64,000 nucleotides of DNA from Oscillatoriales cyanobacterium M59_W2019_021 (lineage in GTDB: Bacteria; Cyanobacteriota; Cyanobacteriia; Cyanobacteriales; Geitlerinemataceae): contig DVED01000207.1 in NCBI GenBank assembly GCA_015295945.1, forward strand, positions 25,799 to 89,798, given 5' to 3'. The notes beneath the pieces were generated by a model, which worked only from the letters and a program-made list of their open reading frames with translations, did not search any database and had not been told where the DNA came from. The position numbers and the translations under genes are program-made. Within the stretch, counting starts at the first letter, position 1; each line of letters opens with the position of its first letter. Below are positions 9,462-18,428 of this stretch, piece after piece.

Positions 9462-10382
9462 TCATGACAGGTTGCTTCTAGTTTGAAGTTCGATCGGTGG
9501 GGGAGACATAACGCGCATCGGTTCTTCCGTTCGGGGATGGCGGAACGATAAAGTGTAAGCGTGAAGATGATAGCCGCAATCGCCGGGAACGGGGAGGGAA
9601 TCGCCATCGCCGGGAAGTTTGGGAATGCCGCCGATTTCGTAAAGTGGGTCGCCGACGAGTGGAAATCCGGCGGCGGCGAGATGGATGCGGATTTGGTGGG
9701 GTCGTCCGGTGAGGATGGTGACTTCAACCAACATGGAATTGCCTCGGCGTTGGAGAACTCGACAGTCGCTGCGAGAAAATCGTCCGTTGGGAGTTGCACC
9801 GTAGATATATCCGATAACCGGATGGGGAATTTTGCCGATCGCCCGATCGACGGTAAACTCATCTTTATCCGAAACTCCACTGGCTAATGCACGATAGACT
9901 TTACCGATTTGCCGATCGAACATTTGTTGGGTTAAGTGAGTTTTAGCTAAGGGCGATCGGGCTAACAAGACCAATCCCGAGGTTCCCCGTCCCAAGCGGT
10001 GAATGGGAACGGGAGTATCCTGGGGATAGTGGCGTTTGAGTTGGTGAAGCAAAGTATGTTCGAGATAGCCACCCCCCGGCAGGACGGGAAGTCCCGAAGG
10101 TTTTTCTACCACTAATAAATCGCTATCCTCGTACAGTACCTCGAAGTCCAGCGGTGCTTCCGGTTCGACCCAGGGCGATCGATGGTAGGTTAATTCTTGT
10201 CCTTTTTTCAGTCGTGCCTCGGGATGGGTGGGAATGCCATCGAGTAAAATTTGTCCGGCAACAATGCGATCGCGCCATTGGGTTTCGCTGGAATGGAGGT
10301 ATCGTTGGGTATAGTAATCCAGCACTGTTAAACCGACATCAGCGCGATCGATCTTTTCTCGATAAGTCCAACCTGAGTTCAA
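9462..10382 (-). CDS. RluA-family pseudouridine synthase with Asp-to-Gly active-site change
   Basis: The 306-residue protein has an N-terminal S4-like segment (about 1-70) and an RluA-type catalytic fold. Conserved parts include VVEKPSGLPVLPGGG (91-105), the final RPHQIRIHLAAAGFPLVGDPLY block and the motif that normally houses the catalytic Asp. Here that motif reads HRLGRGTSGL (128-137), with Gly131 where other RluA members have Asp. From memory, related cyanobacterial and plant proteins also have HRLGRGTSG, so this may be a conserved variant rather than a local mutation. Whether it still isomerises uridine is unknown. It is convergent with the CHAT gene, 14 bases away. Confidence 0.85.
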   Translation of the reverse strand: MNSGWTYREKIDRADVGLTVLDYYTQRYLHSSETQWRDRIVAGQILLDGIPTHPEARLKKGQELTYHRSPWVEPEAPLDFEVLYEDSDLLVVEKPSGLPVLPGGGYLEHTLLHQLKRHYPQDTPVPIHRLGRGTSGLVLLARSPLAKTHLTQQMFDRQIGKVYRALASGVSDKDEFTVDRAIGKIPHPVIGYIYGATPNGRFSRSDCRVLQRRGNSMLVEVTILTGRPHQIRIHLAAAGFPLVGDPLYEIGGIPKLPGDGDSLPVPGDCGYHLHAYTLSFRHPRTEEPMRVMSPPPIELQTRSNLS

Positions 10383-10430
10383 GGATTTAGTTCCTGGGGT
10401 GATCGGGATTGGTCAGCGGTTCTGAAATCA

Positions 10431-10916
10431 CTATTCCAAACGAATGTTGGAAATTCCCTTCGATAAATTTCCTGGAATCTCTTCTAACTTATTTAAAGTT
10501 TTAATGTCGTTTTCAGCTTCTTTAATTAATTTTTGAAACTCTTCAATATCTTCTGAAGACAGGGAGTGACCTTCGGAGGCTGCGTAATAAAAATATTGCA
10601 ATTGGTTGAGAAGATTGTTGACCGTGTGATTGACGTTATACATGGTCGATCGAAAAACTAAAATCTGCTTTTTTTGCACGGACAGTTGGTGTCTCGAGAT
10701 AAAATAATCGGTCAGAATTCCCGGAATTAAAATAACAAGGACTAGAAAAGCTTCGTCTAATTCCCAGTCTTCGTAACGCTCGAACAAATCGTGCAGAGAC
10801 TCAAAGTAGTCGAAATCTAACAGATGAGTTAGAGACTTCAGCACTATTCCCACAACGAGGGCGATCGCCGTAAACTGAAATCGTTTAAAGTGGAATCGGT
10901 TGGGCGATCGTCTCAT
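10431..10916 (-). CDS. Two-helix membrane protein with DHp-like cytoplasmic part
   Basis: I do not recognise this 161-residue protein as a named family. It has a basic N-terminus, a hydrophobic helix at about 16-34 and a second at about 58-75. A cytoplasmic helical region follows with MYNVNHTVNNLLNQLQ and a later acidic helix (SSEDIEEFQKLIKEAENDI). The His-Asn pattern resembles the phospho-acceptor helix of histidine kinases, but no ATPase domain follows. A membrane sensor remnant or phosphotransfer scaffold is possible. Codon use and HIP1 density match neighbours. Confidence 0.6.
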   Translation of the reverse strand: MRRSPNRFHFKRFQFTAIALVVGIVLKSLTHLLDFDYFESLHDLFERYEDWELDEAFLVLVILIPGILTDYFISRHQLSVQKKQILVFRSTMYNVNHTVNNLLNQLQYFYYAASEGHSLSSEDIEEFQKLIKEAENDIKTLNKLEEIPGNLSKGISNIRLE

Positions 10917-11321
10917 GACTCAAACTGCGTAGATATACTTAGCACTGTTAACAGTCAGCGTTTAGCAAGTCGCGAATGGGAATGAATCTTTCTCTCCGAT
11001 CGATCGTCGGGGCTTTAAAAGTTCGATATTTGGGTGGATCATAACCTCAACGCCCAGTTTCTAGACGTCGCATCGATTGGGTGGTGCGGCTCGGTCTGAC
11101 TTGGTAATATGTGTTTAGTCGTTTGCCCCAAGAATCCCAGGTCTGTGCAGTTCGCTCCGTTTGGCGTTTCCGGCTCGCGGAAACCGGATAGAAGTCCCGA
11201 ACGGCGAGGACAGTTGCGATTCCATTGTAATCGACAACTTAAGTCAATTGTTTGAGATTGCGGTTTTCGATCGATTTTACCATCGAAATTTACAGGACAA
11301 TTTGTCACGAAAGTGGTGGAG
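10917..11321. other. Intergenic region, no supported gene
   Basis: About 400 bases between two minus-strand genes. An 89-codon frame (11039-11308, minus) has no recognisable motif, an unusual composition and no convincing ribosome binding site. I see no hairpin with a T-run. Confidence 0.5.
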
Positions 11322-12692
11322 TTAGCGATCGCGCTGTTGGCGGAGGCGTTGGAGTTGGATGGTAAAATAGGCTTCTCGATCGCCCAATTGCTGCGCGATC
11401 GCTAAAGCATTTTCGTAAGCTTGCACAGCTTGAGAATAGGCTCCCGTAGTTTGATAAATTTTACCGATGCGATCGTAAGTCATCATCACACCGTAGCGAT
11501 CACGAGCGATTTGATGCACGTCTAATTGCGTATTGTAAACTTCTAAAGCATCGTTAAGGCGATCGCGAGATTCGTAGAGTTCGCCTAATGCGGAAAGTGC
11601 ATTGCTCGATCGATAAAACTGTTGGATCGACCAAGCAAAAACATAAGTTTCCCGATAGGTTTGTTCGGCGAGGCGATCGTTCTGCTCTGCCAGTGCCACA
11701 GAAGAAGCGGCGGCTTCCGGTTGCTCTTCGTCTTGCTGTTTTTGAGCGAGAACTCGATACAGGGAACCGAGATTGGCATAGTCGGCAGCTAAAGCTAAGC
11801 GCAAATCCACCAATTGCAATTGCGTCGCCGGAAGTGGCTCTTGGCGTTCGGTGAGTTGCCACAAACGCTGGCGAACTTGGGTCGAGCGCTCCACCAATTG
11901 AATTTTATCGGCGAGGGAAATTTGCAGTTGCCGAATTTGGTCGTAAACGTAGGCGAGTTGTTCTAAATACTGGGTTTCCGCTACCGCATCTTTTCGCCGT
12001 TTCGCCAACTCTAAAAGCTGTTCGTAAGCTGCTGCCGCCGCCGGATAATTTAAAGCATTGATACCCATCTCACCCATTTCGATCAGAACGGCTTCCTCTT
12101 GGGTGCGATCCTTCTGGAAGCGAGCTTCCTCTAAAACCCGCGCGTAAATCGTCAAGGCGCGTTCCGGAATGCCAACGCTATTGTAAGCCCGTCCCAATGC
12201 TAATAAGAGCGGTAAATCCACCGCTTCCGGTGCTTCTCCATCCTCCGGCGGCGGGAAGTTCTCCGCTTCAATTTCCCGCAATCGCCCCGTAATAATCTGC
12301 ACCTGAACGAAGTTACTATCGTCCCACGCCGTTTGTCCCACTCGTCCCAACGCTTCCACTTCTGCCAAGGGACCCAAGTACCGCCGCAAGCGCAATTCCC
12401 GGTTCCACAACTCGTAAGCAACAATGACATTTCCCGCATTAAATTCTCGAGTGGCTTCGGCATCGAGGGCATCGAGAGCAGTCGCTAGCGTGGCTTTTTC
12501 CGCCGGAGTGAGGGGTTTTTTAGGGTCGGGAACCAGGGGGTCGGGTTCGTCGATTTCCAGAGGGTTCGGCGGAAACGCATCTTCTTCGTCGTCATTTTTG
12601 GCGAAAATCGCAGCGGGAACTTCCCCCGAAGCAGCCAAGACGGCAGGACTCAGAGTCAGAAAAACGAGCAGAAACGGCAGGAAGGTTTTCAT
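11322..12692 (-). CDS. Exported tetratricopeptide-repeat protein
   Basis: This is a 456-residue protein starting at the ATG at 12692, which gives a clean signal peptide (MKTFLPFLLVFLTLSPAVLA, then ASG). An acidic, Pro-rich linker (about 35-60) precedes tetratricopeptide helices that run to the C-terminus. Repeats are visible as AYNSVGIPERALTIYARVLEEA-type and IYQTTGAYSQAVQAYENALAIA-type helices. It is likely a periplasmic or lumenal scaffold. The frame stays open to 12761 but would overlap the divergent gene start. Specific function is not known. Confidence 0.82.
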   Translation of the reverse strand: MKTFLPFLLVFLTLSPAVLAASGEVPAAIFAKNDDEEDAFPPNPLEIDEPDPLVPDPKKPLTPAEKATLATALDALDAEATREFNAGNVIVAYELWNRELRLRRYLGPLAEVEALGRVGQTAWDDSNFVQVQIITGRLREIEAENFPPPEDGEAPEAVDLPLLLALGRAYNSVGIPERALTIYARVLEEARFQKDRTQEEAVLIEMGEMGINALNYPAAAAAYEQLLELAKRRKDAVAETQYLEQLAYVYDQIRQLQISLADKIQLVERSTQVRQRLWQLTERQEPLPATQLQLVDLRLALAADYANLGSLYRVLAQKQQDEEQPEAAASSVALAEQNDRLAEQTYRETYVFAWSIQQFYRSSNALSALGELYESRDRLNDALEVYNTQLDVHQIARDRYGVMMTYDRIGKIYQTTGAYSQAVQAYENALAIAQQLGDREAYFTIQLQRLRQQRDR

Positions 12693-12750
12693 CGGCTGGT
12701 ACAGTGAGTAAGGAGAAATTCGGAAATCGTTGATTTCAGTATCGAGTAAA

Positions 12751-13947
12751 ATGTTTCGCAACCGCTTTGGTATCTGTCGCAGGTGGCTGTGGGCGCTGGT
12801 TTGTGCTAGCGCGATCGCCCTTTCCGCTTGTAGCTTGCCCCAAGTCCAAGCCGAAGATCGGGTCTTTTTGGATCTGTCCTTGGAATTTCTCGATGCCTAT
12901 ACCCTCGACCAGCAGGTATTCGAGGATACCCCCATCGGCGGGTTGTCGGGATTGACGTACGATCGGCAGCGTGATCGATTTTACGCCATTTCCGACGATC
13001 GCTCGAAACTTGCCCCCGCCCGATTCTACACGCTCAACGTTAAGCTGAACCGGCAAAACGGCAATAGCATTGATTCCATTGAGGTCGAAGGCGTCACCTT
13101 CCTCAAAAATGACGACGGTCAAACCTACAAGCAAGGTCATATCGATCCCGAAGACATCGCATTGTCGCCCAACCAAACTGTCTTCGTCGTCAGCGAAGGT
13201 AACCCGAAGTATCAAGAGGATGGGATCGATCCCTTTGTCCGAGAATACGACCTGGCAACCGGAGAGTCGATCCAACCCTTTCCCCTTCCGCCTTACTACA
13301 TTCCCGACGCACCCGAAGCCGAGCAAACCCTAGGGGTGCAAACCAACTTGGGATTTGAAGCCCTGACGCTGAATAACGGCGGCAGTATCCCCAATGGCGA
13401 ACCGTTTCGGGTGTTTGTTGCTACCGAGTCGGCATTGGTGCAAGATGCAGGCATATTCCCCCCTCCGGATGAAAATACCCCACCAGAAGGGGAAATCACG
13501 CGACTGCTGCACTACCTCGTTACCGACAATCGCCCCTCACTCCTCGCCGAACACCTCTACCGCTTGGATGTTGCCCCGTTGATGACGCCGAGTAATGGCT
13601 TGACGGATCTCGTCTCGATCGATCCGGGGGGGCATTTTCTCAGTTTAGAACGAACTTACGGTTTGGGCGGCTTCGGCGCGAAGATTTTCCAGCTGGCTTT
13701 CGGCGATGCCACGGATATTTCCGGTCGCGAAACCCTCCAAGGCAATATCTCCAACGTCATTCCGATTCGCAAGCGGTTGATGCTAGATTTAAAAGATCTC
13801 GATATCCCATTAGATAATTTTGAAGGAATGACTTTGGGTCCGCTGCTTGCAGACGGTTCTCAAAGTTTACTGCTCGTCAGCGACGATAATTTTCAAGAAG
13901 AACAAACCACCCAATTTTTACTATTTCGGATTTTTGTTAATGGTTAG
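12751..13947 (+). CDS. Phytase-like (esterase-like) lipoprotein
   Basis: The 398-residue product resembles the 'esterase-like activity of phytase' family, predicted beta-propellers that act on phosphate esters or related substrates. The ATG at 12751 gives a lipoprotein signal: basic start, hydrophobic core WALVCASAIA and lipobox LSAC. Core motifs include GGLSGLTYDRQRDRFYAISDDRS near the N-terminus, HIDPEDIALS, NLGFEALTLN, SLERTYG and the final NFEGMTLGPLLADGSQSLLLVSDDNF. These repeated E-x-L and D-D-N/R motifs are typical. It is divergent from the TPR gene, with only about 58 bases between the starts. It is likely anchored in the periplasm. Confidence 0.85.
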   Translation: MFRNRFGICRRWLWALVCASAIALSACSLPQVQAEDRVFLDLSLEFLDAYTLDQQVFEDTPIGGLSGLTYDRQRDRFYAISDDRSKLAPARFYTLNVKLNRQNGNSIDSIEVEGVTFLKNDDGQTYKQGHIDPEDIALSPNQTVFVVSEGNPKYQEDGIDPFVREYDLATGESIQPFPLPPYYIPDAPEAEQTLGVQTNLGFEALTLNNGGSIPNGEPFRVFVATESALVQDAGIFPPPDENTPPEGEITRLLHYLVTDNRPSLLAEHLYRLDVAPLMTPSNGLTDLVSIDPGGHFLSLERTYGLGGFGAKIFQLAFGDATDISGRETLQGNISNVIPIRKRLMLDLKDLDIPLDNFEGMTLGPLLADGSQSLLLVSDDNFQEEQTTQFLLFRIFVNG

Positions 13948-14021
13948 TTGTTAGTTGTTTTTTTAGCAATGATCCATAACGAATAACCAATGACTAACGA
14001 TCACCCCCAAACCCCAAAACT

Positions 14022-14612
14022 ATGACCCATTCAACTGATATTGTGACGATGGCTCGCTGGATGGCGGCGGATTTTAGCAACCAGCAACAAGCTTTTGAAA
14101 ATCCCCCGATGTTTGCCCACATTCGGGTCTGTATGCGCCCTTTACCGTTCGATTTACTATCGGGAATTAGCGTATATTTGGAGCAAGCTTACGATTATGC
14201 GATTAACCAACCCTATCGGACGCGAGTTTTGAAATTTGTCACTGAGGGCGATCGCATCGTAGTCGAAAATTACGCGATCGCCAATAAAGAAGAACTGTAC
14301 GGCGCATCTCGCGATCTCAAACGGTTAGAAACACTCACCGCCGATCGTTTGGAATTTCTCCCCTGTTGTAATTTTTTCGTCGAGTGGACGGGCAACAGTT
14401 TCAAAGCGACGATCGAACCGGGCAAAAAGTGTATGGTAGAACGCAACGGCAGACCCACCTATCTCGATAGTACCTTTGAAGTCAGCGAATCGGGTTTGAG
14501 AAGTCTCGATCGCGGTTACGATCCCGAAACCGACGAACACGTTTGGGGGGCGATCGCCGGACCGTTTGAATTTGTCCGCTGGGCGAATTTTGCTGATGAA
14601 GTATCGTATTAG
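14022..14612 (+). CDS. cpcT: CpcT/CpeT-type phycobilin lyase
   Basis: The 196-residue protein matches the CpcT/CpeT (DUF1001) family. CpcT attaches phycocyanobilin to Cys-153 of the phycocyanin beta subunit. Visible features are the N-terminal MARWMAADFSNQQQAFENP, the IRVCMRPLPFDLLSGISVYLEQAYDY segment (shown in two parts within the family), and EPGKKCMVERNGRPTYLDSTFE with the conserved Cys. The length agrees with CpcT. The presence of cpcG at 27 kb supports a phycocyanin-bearing organism. It could be a paralogue in the CpeT group, which sequence alone does not exclude. Confidence 0.87.
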   Translation: MTHSTDIVTMARWMAADFSNQQQAFENPPMFAHIRVCMRPLPFDLLSGISVYLEQAYDYAINQPYRTRVLKFVTEGDRIVVENYAIANKEELYGASRDLKRLETLTADRLEFLPCCNFFVEWTGNSFKATIEPGKKCMVERNGRPTYLDSTFEVSESGLRSLDRGYDPETDEHVWGAIAGPFEFVRWANFADEVSY

Positions 14613-14681
14613 TTATTGGTTATTGGTTATTCGTTTTAGCTAGTAGATTGAAACCCATTACCGATTCCCCATTCCCTTAAA

Positions 14682-14987
14682 ATGATTCCTGGTGAAATTT
14701 TTCCGGCTGACGGGACGATCGAACTCAATGCCGATCGTCCGACTTTACGATTGATGGTAGCCAATACGGGCGATCGACCCATTCAAATAGGTTCCCATTT
14801 CCATTTTTACGAAACCAACGAAAGTCTGATGTTCGATCGCGAAGCCACGAAAGGAATGCGGCTGGATATCCCCGCCGGAACTGCCGTTCGCTTTGAACCG
14901 GGTGACGAGCGAGAAGTGACCCTTGTGCCATTTGTCGGCAGTCGCCAAGTCTACGGATTCAATGGCAAAGTGAACGGATCGCTGTAA
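14682..14987 (+). CDS. ureB: Urease subunit beta
   Basis: This 101-residue subunit of the nickel urease UreABC hydrolyses urea to ammonia and carbamate in the cytosol. It starts with [16 protein letters not shown] and includes the hallmark [17 protein letters not shown] and [20 protein letters not shown] blocks. The length is normal. Neither ureA nor ureC nor accessory genes flank it, so the urease genes must be scattered elsewhere. It follows cpcT by 69 bases on the same strand, but no functional link is evident. Confidence 0.95.
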   Translation: MIPGEIFPADGTIELNADRPTLRLMVANTGDRPIQIGSHFHFYETNESLMFDREATKGMRLDIPAGTAVRFEPGDEREVTLVPFVGSRQVYGFNGKVNGSL

Positions 14988-15068
14988 GGTCATCGGTCAT
15001 TGGCAAACATCTTCTCCGGTTTCCCCACTTTTCCCACGCTTTTTGCCTTTTGTAACTGTTCTGGGAAA

Positions 15069-15114
15069 GAAAATCCCTGGGAGTGTCGATCGCGATTGGC
15101 ACTTCCAGGGATTT
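15069..15114 (-). terminator. Terminator of the rplK-rplA-rplJ-rplL block
   Basis: Arms AAATCCCTGG (15071-15080) and CCAGGGATTT (15105-15114) form a perfect 10-bp stem, extended inward by AGTG/CACT. Read on the minus strand it ends in TTTTCTTT. It lies just downstream of rplL and closes the ribosomal protein transcript. Confidence 0.88.
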
Positions 15115-15192
15115 GAATGTGGGTAAGTTTAGATTCGTAGCATTTGGGGAGCTAAGGAACTCGCCAAAAACGCGCCGAATGTCGATCGCGAT

Positions 15193-15576
15193 TTACTTAA
15201 CAGAGACCTTCGCGCCAGCTTCTTCAAGCTGCTTCTTAGCATCTTCAGCCGCTTCTTTCGCAACGGCTTCTTTGATGGCTTTGGGAGCGCTTTCCACCAT
15301 TTCTTTGGCTTCTTTGAGACCCAATCCCGTCAAAGTGCGGACGACTTTGAGAACGGCAATCTTCTTGTCGGCGGGAACTTCTTCGAGAACCACGTCGAAT
15401 TCGGTCTTCTCTTCTTCAGGTTCGGCGGCGGCGGCTCCCGGCATGGCTGCCATCATCATGGGCGCAGCAGCAGCGGCAGTCACATCGAAGGTTTCTTCGA
15501 TGCCTTTTTTCAGTTCGACCAATTCTAGGGCGGTCAAACCTTTCATTTTTTCGATAATTTCAGATACGGCAGACAT
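15193..15576 (-). CDS. rplL: 50S ribosomal protein L7/L12
   Basis: The 127-residue L7/L12 forms the multimeric ribosomal stalk with L10 and recruits translation GTPases. It has the N-terminal dimerisation helices ([28 protein letters not shown]), an Ala/Pro/Met-rich hinge (about 33-52) and the C-terminal domain with [25 protein letters not shown]. It lies 75 bases downstream of rplJ on the same strand, as in most bacteria. A ribosome binding site, GGAG, lies upstream of the ATG. A strong terminator follows. Confidence 0.97.
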   Translation of the reverse strand: MSAVSEIIEKMKGLTALELVELKKGIEETFDVTAAAAAPMMMAAMPGAAAAEPEEEKTEFDVVLEEVPADKKIAVLKVVRTLTGLGLKEAKEMVESAPKAIKEAVAKEAAEDAKKQLEEAGAKVSVK

Positions 15577-15651
15577 TGAATTTTCTCCTTACAATCGTGA
15601 TTATGGGCTCGAAATCGAGCGATCGGGTTTGGCGTCGCGAAGACTCCAAAA

Positions 15652-16179
15652 CTAAGCCGCCTCTTTATCGGCAACGGCAGCAACGGCACGGGCGACTCCC
15701 GAAGGAATCTCGTTAACCGCCACGGCAACGTTGGCGATAATGCTGCTGACGGAACCGGCAATCTGGGCGATGAGCTGCTCTTTAGACGGCAGGTCGGCAA
15801 TGACTTTGATGTCGGCATCGCCGAGCAGTTTGCCTTCCATGACGCCGCCCAGAATTTCGCTTTTCTTGCTGGCTTTCTGGAACTCTTGGAATGCTTTAAC
15901 CGCTCCCCCCACGTCTTCCTTCACCATGATGAAGGCGGTGGAGTCTTTCAATAAAGGCGATAAGGCGCTCCAATTGTCGTCGCCTTCGATCGCCTTGCCC
16001 ATGAACGTGTTTTTGGTCACTTTGCAAACCGCGCCTTTGTCGCGCAATTTGCGGCGCAAGTTCGTCATCTCTGCCACGGTCAAACCGCGATAGTTAATGA
16101 CCAGCGCCATCGAAGACTCGCTCAACGTACTTTTGAGATCGGCAACGATCTCTTTTTTGTTTTCTAGCGTTCTACCCAT
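15652..16179 (-). CDS. rplJ: 50S ribosomal protein L10
   Basis: L10 (175 residues) anchors L7/L12 dimers to 23S rRNA and autoregulates the rplJL transcript by binding its own leader. The sequence shows the family N-terminus (MGRTLENKKEIVADLKSTL) and the RNA-binding block RGLTVAEMTNLRRKLRDKGA, followed by VTKNTFMGKA. The C-terminus is helical and Ala-rich. A GGAGGTG Shine-Dalgarno sits just ahead of the ATG. The upstream 16287-16430 region is its leader and attenuator. Confidence 0.97.
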   Translation of the reverse strand: MGRTLENKKEIVADLKSTLSESSMALVINYRGLTVAEMTNLRRKLRDKGAVCKVTKNTFMGKAIEGDDNWSALSPLLKDSTAFIMVKEDVGGAVKAFQEFQKASKKSEILGGVMEGKLLGDADIKVIADLPSKEQLIAQIAGSVSSIIANVAVAVNEIPSGVARAVAAVADKEAA

Positions 16180-16286
16180 TGGTTTTCACCTCCGAAAAGC
16201 TATTCGCGATTCGCAATAGCATTCTGTCTCCCCCCCACTCCCAAGATCCCATCGGATCTGGCGTTGCCTCCCCCCACCTCCCTCAC

Positions 16287-16313
16287 AAAAAAACCCCGGT
16301 TCGACGACCGAGG
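16287..16313 (-). terminator. Attenuator/terminator in the rplJ leader
   Basis: The arms CCTCGGT and ACCGGGG (minus strand, 16294-16313) close over a six-base loop and are followed by seven T residues (16287-16293). Position between the L10 leader fold and rplJ suggests premature termination when free L10 is plentiful. Confidence 0.82.
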
Positions 16314-16430
16314 TTGTGACAGCTTCCCCTATCCGCAGGGCGGAATGTTTGGGAAAGGACTGCATCCACCTCGGCAGGAAATTAAGCGTTTTGCCATAGG
16401 GCAAGTTGCACCTGCTGTCCTCGGTTGGTT
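16294..16430 (-). ncRNA. Ribosomal protein L10 leader RNA
   Basis: On the minus strand this 5' leader contains CCGAGGACAGCAGGTGC (16407-16425) and, further on, CCTGCCGAGGTGG. The two can pair as CAGCAGG/CCTGC around the conserved kink region that L10 binds in the known L10 leader class. A T-run terminator follows directly. The leader lies between rplA and rplJ, exactly where the family occurs. Binding of L10 probably favours the terminator and so balances L10 and L12 supply. Confidence 0.85.
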
Positions 16431-16526
16431 ATGAGCGAATCGCGATCGGCGATTCGCTATTTATATGGGAATTTTCGTGCGTTTTCTCTCCCATCGAACG
16501 AAATTGACGGCTACCCGACGATCGGT

Positions 16527-17243
16527 TTAAGCGGCGTCAGCCACCTTCATATCGCGCAAGGCAGAGATATCCACTTCGATGGACGGTCCCATCGAAGAAC
16601 AGACAAAAATACTGCGCCAGTAACGACCTTTCGCCCCGGACGGACGGTTACGATCGATGCACTCTTGCAGGGCTTTGAGGTTGGCCAGTAAATCTTCGAC
16701 CGGAAAGCTGGCTTTCCCGAACATCACGTGGACGATCCCCGTGCGATCGGCGCGAAATTCCAGTTTACCCGCTTTGAATTCGCCGATCGCCTGTTCGAGA
16801 TCGTAAGTGACCGTACCGCCTTTGGGCGAGGGCATCAACCCTTTAGGACCGAGCATCCGACCCAGTTTCGCCACCTGCGGCATCATATCCGGCGTGGCGA
16901 TCAGCAGGTCGAAATCCAACCGACCTTTCTGAATTTCGTCGATCAATTCTTCAGAACCGACCACTTCCGCTCCGGCGCTACTGGCTTCGGAAACTTTTTC
17001 CCCGCGAGCGATAACCGCAACTCGCACGGTTTGACCGGTGCCTTTGGGTAGGGCAACGGTGGTTCGCAATTGTTGGTCGGTGTACTTGGGATCGATCCCC
17101 AAGCGGATGTGGGCTTCAGCGGCTTCAGGAAACTTCGCCGTTGCCGTTTCTTTGAGTAGCGCTAAGGCTTCTTGAGGGTCGTAAGGGCGATCTTCAACTT
17201 TTTTCTGGAGTTCTTGAAGTCGCCGCGAAATTTTCTTGGGCAT
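16527..17243 (-). CDS. rplA: 50S ribosomal protein L1
   Basis: L1 (238 residues) binds 23S rRNA at the exit-site stalk and often autoregulates the rplKA transcript. The sequence has [20 protein letters not shown] near the start, [22 protein letters not shown], the [26 protein letters not shown] core (given here in family form) and [15 protein letters not shown]. It lies between rplK and the L10 leader on the same strand. The length is standard. Confidence 0.97.
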   Translation of the reverse strand: MPKKISRRLQELQKKVEDRPYDPQEALALLKETATAKFPEAAEAHIRLGIDPKYTDQQLRTTVALPKGTGQTVRVAVIARGEKVSEASSAGAEVVGSEELIDEIQKGRLDFDLLIATPDMMPQVAKLGRMLGPKGLMPSPKGGTVTYDLEQAIGEFKAGKLEFRADRTGIVHVMFGKASFPVEDLLANLKALQECIDRNRPSGAKGRYWRSIFVCSSMGPSIEVDISALRDMKVADAA

Positions 17244-17354
17244 TCTTTCTCTCTGGGGTCGCTAGCGAAGTTTTAACCTCTCCCCCATTCATGAATTTTC
17301 GTGACAATTTTAGTTCGGGTTGGCGATCTCGGGGGATCTCGCCCTCTTCAATCA

Positions 17355-17780
17355 TTAGTCGGAAACTTTGACACCCATATTCCGGGCAGTTCCTTCGACG
17401 ATCCGCATCGCCGCCTCCACGTCGTTCGCGTTGAGGTCGGGCAATTTGGTCTGGGCGATTTCTCGCAATTGCGCCCGCGTAATCTTACCCACGATTTTTT
17501 TGTTGGGTTCCCCGGATCCTTTGTCGATGCCAGCCGCTTTTTGGATCAAAACAGAGGCAGGCGGGGTTTTGAGGACGAAGGTAAAGCTTCGATCTTCGTA
17601 GACCGAAATCTCTACAGGTACGATCGTTCCAGCTTGATCGGCAGTTCTGGCGTTATATTCTTTGCAGAACATCATGATGTTTACGCCGTGTTGACCGAGC
17701 GCCGGACCGATGGGAGGAGCGGGGTTGGCTTTTCCTGCCGGAATAGCCAACTTAATCAGCGCAACGACTTTCTTTGCCAT
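17355..17780 (-). CDS. rplK: 50S ribosomal protein L11
   Basis: L11 (141 residues) forms part of the GTPase-associated centre. The N-terminal domain contains [20 protein letters not shown]. The C-terminal RNA-binding domain has [22 protein letters not shown] and the ending [17 protein letters not shown]. It follows nusG after eight bases on the same strand, consistent with a secE-nusG-rplK-rplA transcript. Confidence 0.97.
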   Translation of the reverse strand: MAKKVVALIKLAIPAGKANPAPPIGPALGQHGVNIMMFCKEYNARTADQAGTIVPVEISVYEDRSFTFVLKTPPASVLIQKAAGIDKGSGEPNKKIVGKITRAQLREIAQTKLPDLNANDVEAAMRIVEGTARNMGVKVSD

Positions 17781-17788
17781 TTATCCCA

Positions 17789-18403
17789 TTAACTTTGTTT
17801 TTCTACTTGATTGAATTCCAGTTCCACTGGCGTATCGCGTCCGAAAATCGACAGCAGAGCCTTCAGTTTACTGCGTTCGGGACTGACTTCGATCACTTCG
17901 CCCTCAAAGTCCTTGAACGGACCTGAGAGAACGAGGATCTTGTCGCCGGCTGCCATGTCGATTTTGACAATGGGTTCCTGTTCGCTGGCTTGCTTGAAGA
18001 TGCGCTCGACTTCCGGCGGACTGAGTGGCATGGGTCGGACGTGACCGCGTCCCCGTCCGTAGCGACGCTTTTGCTCTGCCCCGACAAAGTTAATCACATT
18101 GGGGGTGTTTTTGACAACCTGCCAAACTTCGTCATCCATGATCATTTGGATCAGGACGTAGCCGGGGAAGACTTTTTCTTCGGAGTGCTGGCGGCTGCCA
18201 TCCTTGCGGATTTTCACCATCGGGGTTTGGGGGATTTCGATTTGGAAAATGCGATCGGCAACGTCGAGCGTGTGTTTGCGCTGTTCCAAATTGGCTTTCA
18301 CCCGTTTTTCACACCCCGAGGCAACCTGCACGGCATACCACCGACCTTCAGTCGGCGTCGAAGGCGTTTCTTCTGCGTCTCCTAGTTCGTCTAAATAAGC
18401 CAT
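17789..18403 (-). CDS. nusG: Transcription termination/antitermination protein NusG
   Basis: NusG (204 residues from the ATG at 18403) binds RNA polymerase and modulates elongation and Rho-dependent events. The NGN domain begins RWYAVQVASGCEKRVKANLEQR and includes EKVFPGYVLIQMIMDDEVW and NTPNVINFVG. The C-terminal KOW domain carries GDKILVLSGPFKDFEGEVIE. The frame is open to 18436, overlapping secE by eight bases, but the internal ATG matches the family start. It sits directly after secE. Confidence 0.95.
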   Translation of the reverse strand: MAYLDELGDAEETPSTPTEGRWYAVQVASGCEKRVKANLEQRKHTLDVADRIFQIEIPQTPMVKIRKDGSRQHSEEKVFPGYVLIQMIMDDEVWQVVKNTPNVINFVGAEQKRRYGRGRGHVRPMPLSPPEVERIFKQASEQEPIVKIDMAAGDKILVLSGPFKDFEGEVIEVSPERSKLKALLSIFGRDTPVELEFNQVEKQS

Positions 18404-18428
18404 TGGGAGCGATTGATTTCGACGACAG

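Noticed and set aside
11039..11308. 89-codon frame on the minus strand
   Set aside because: No motif, no convincing ribosome site and composition unlike neighbouring genes.
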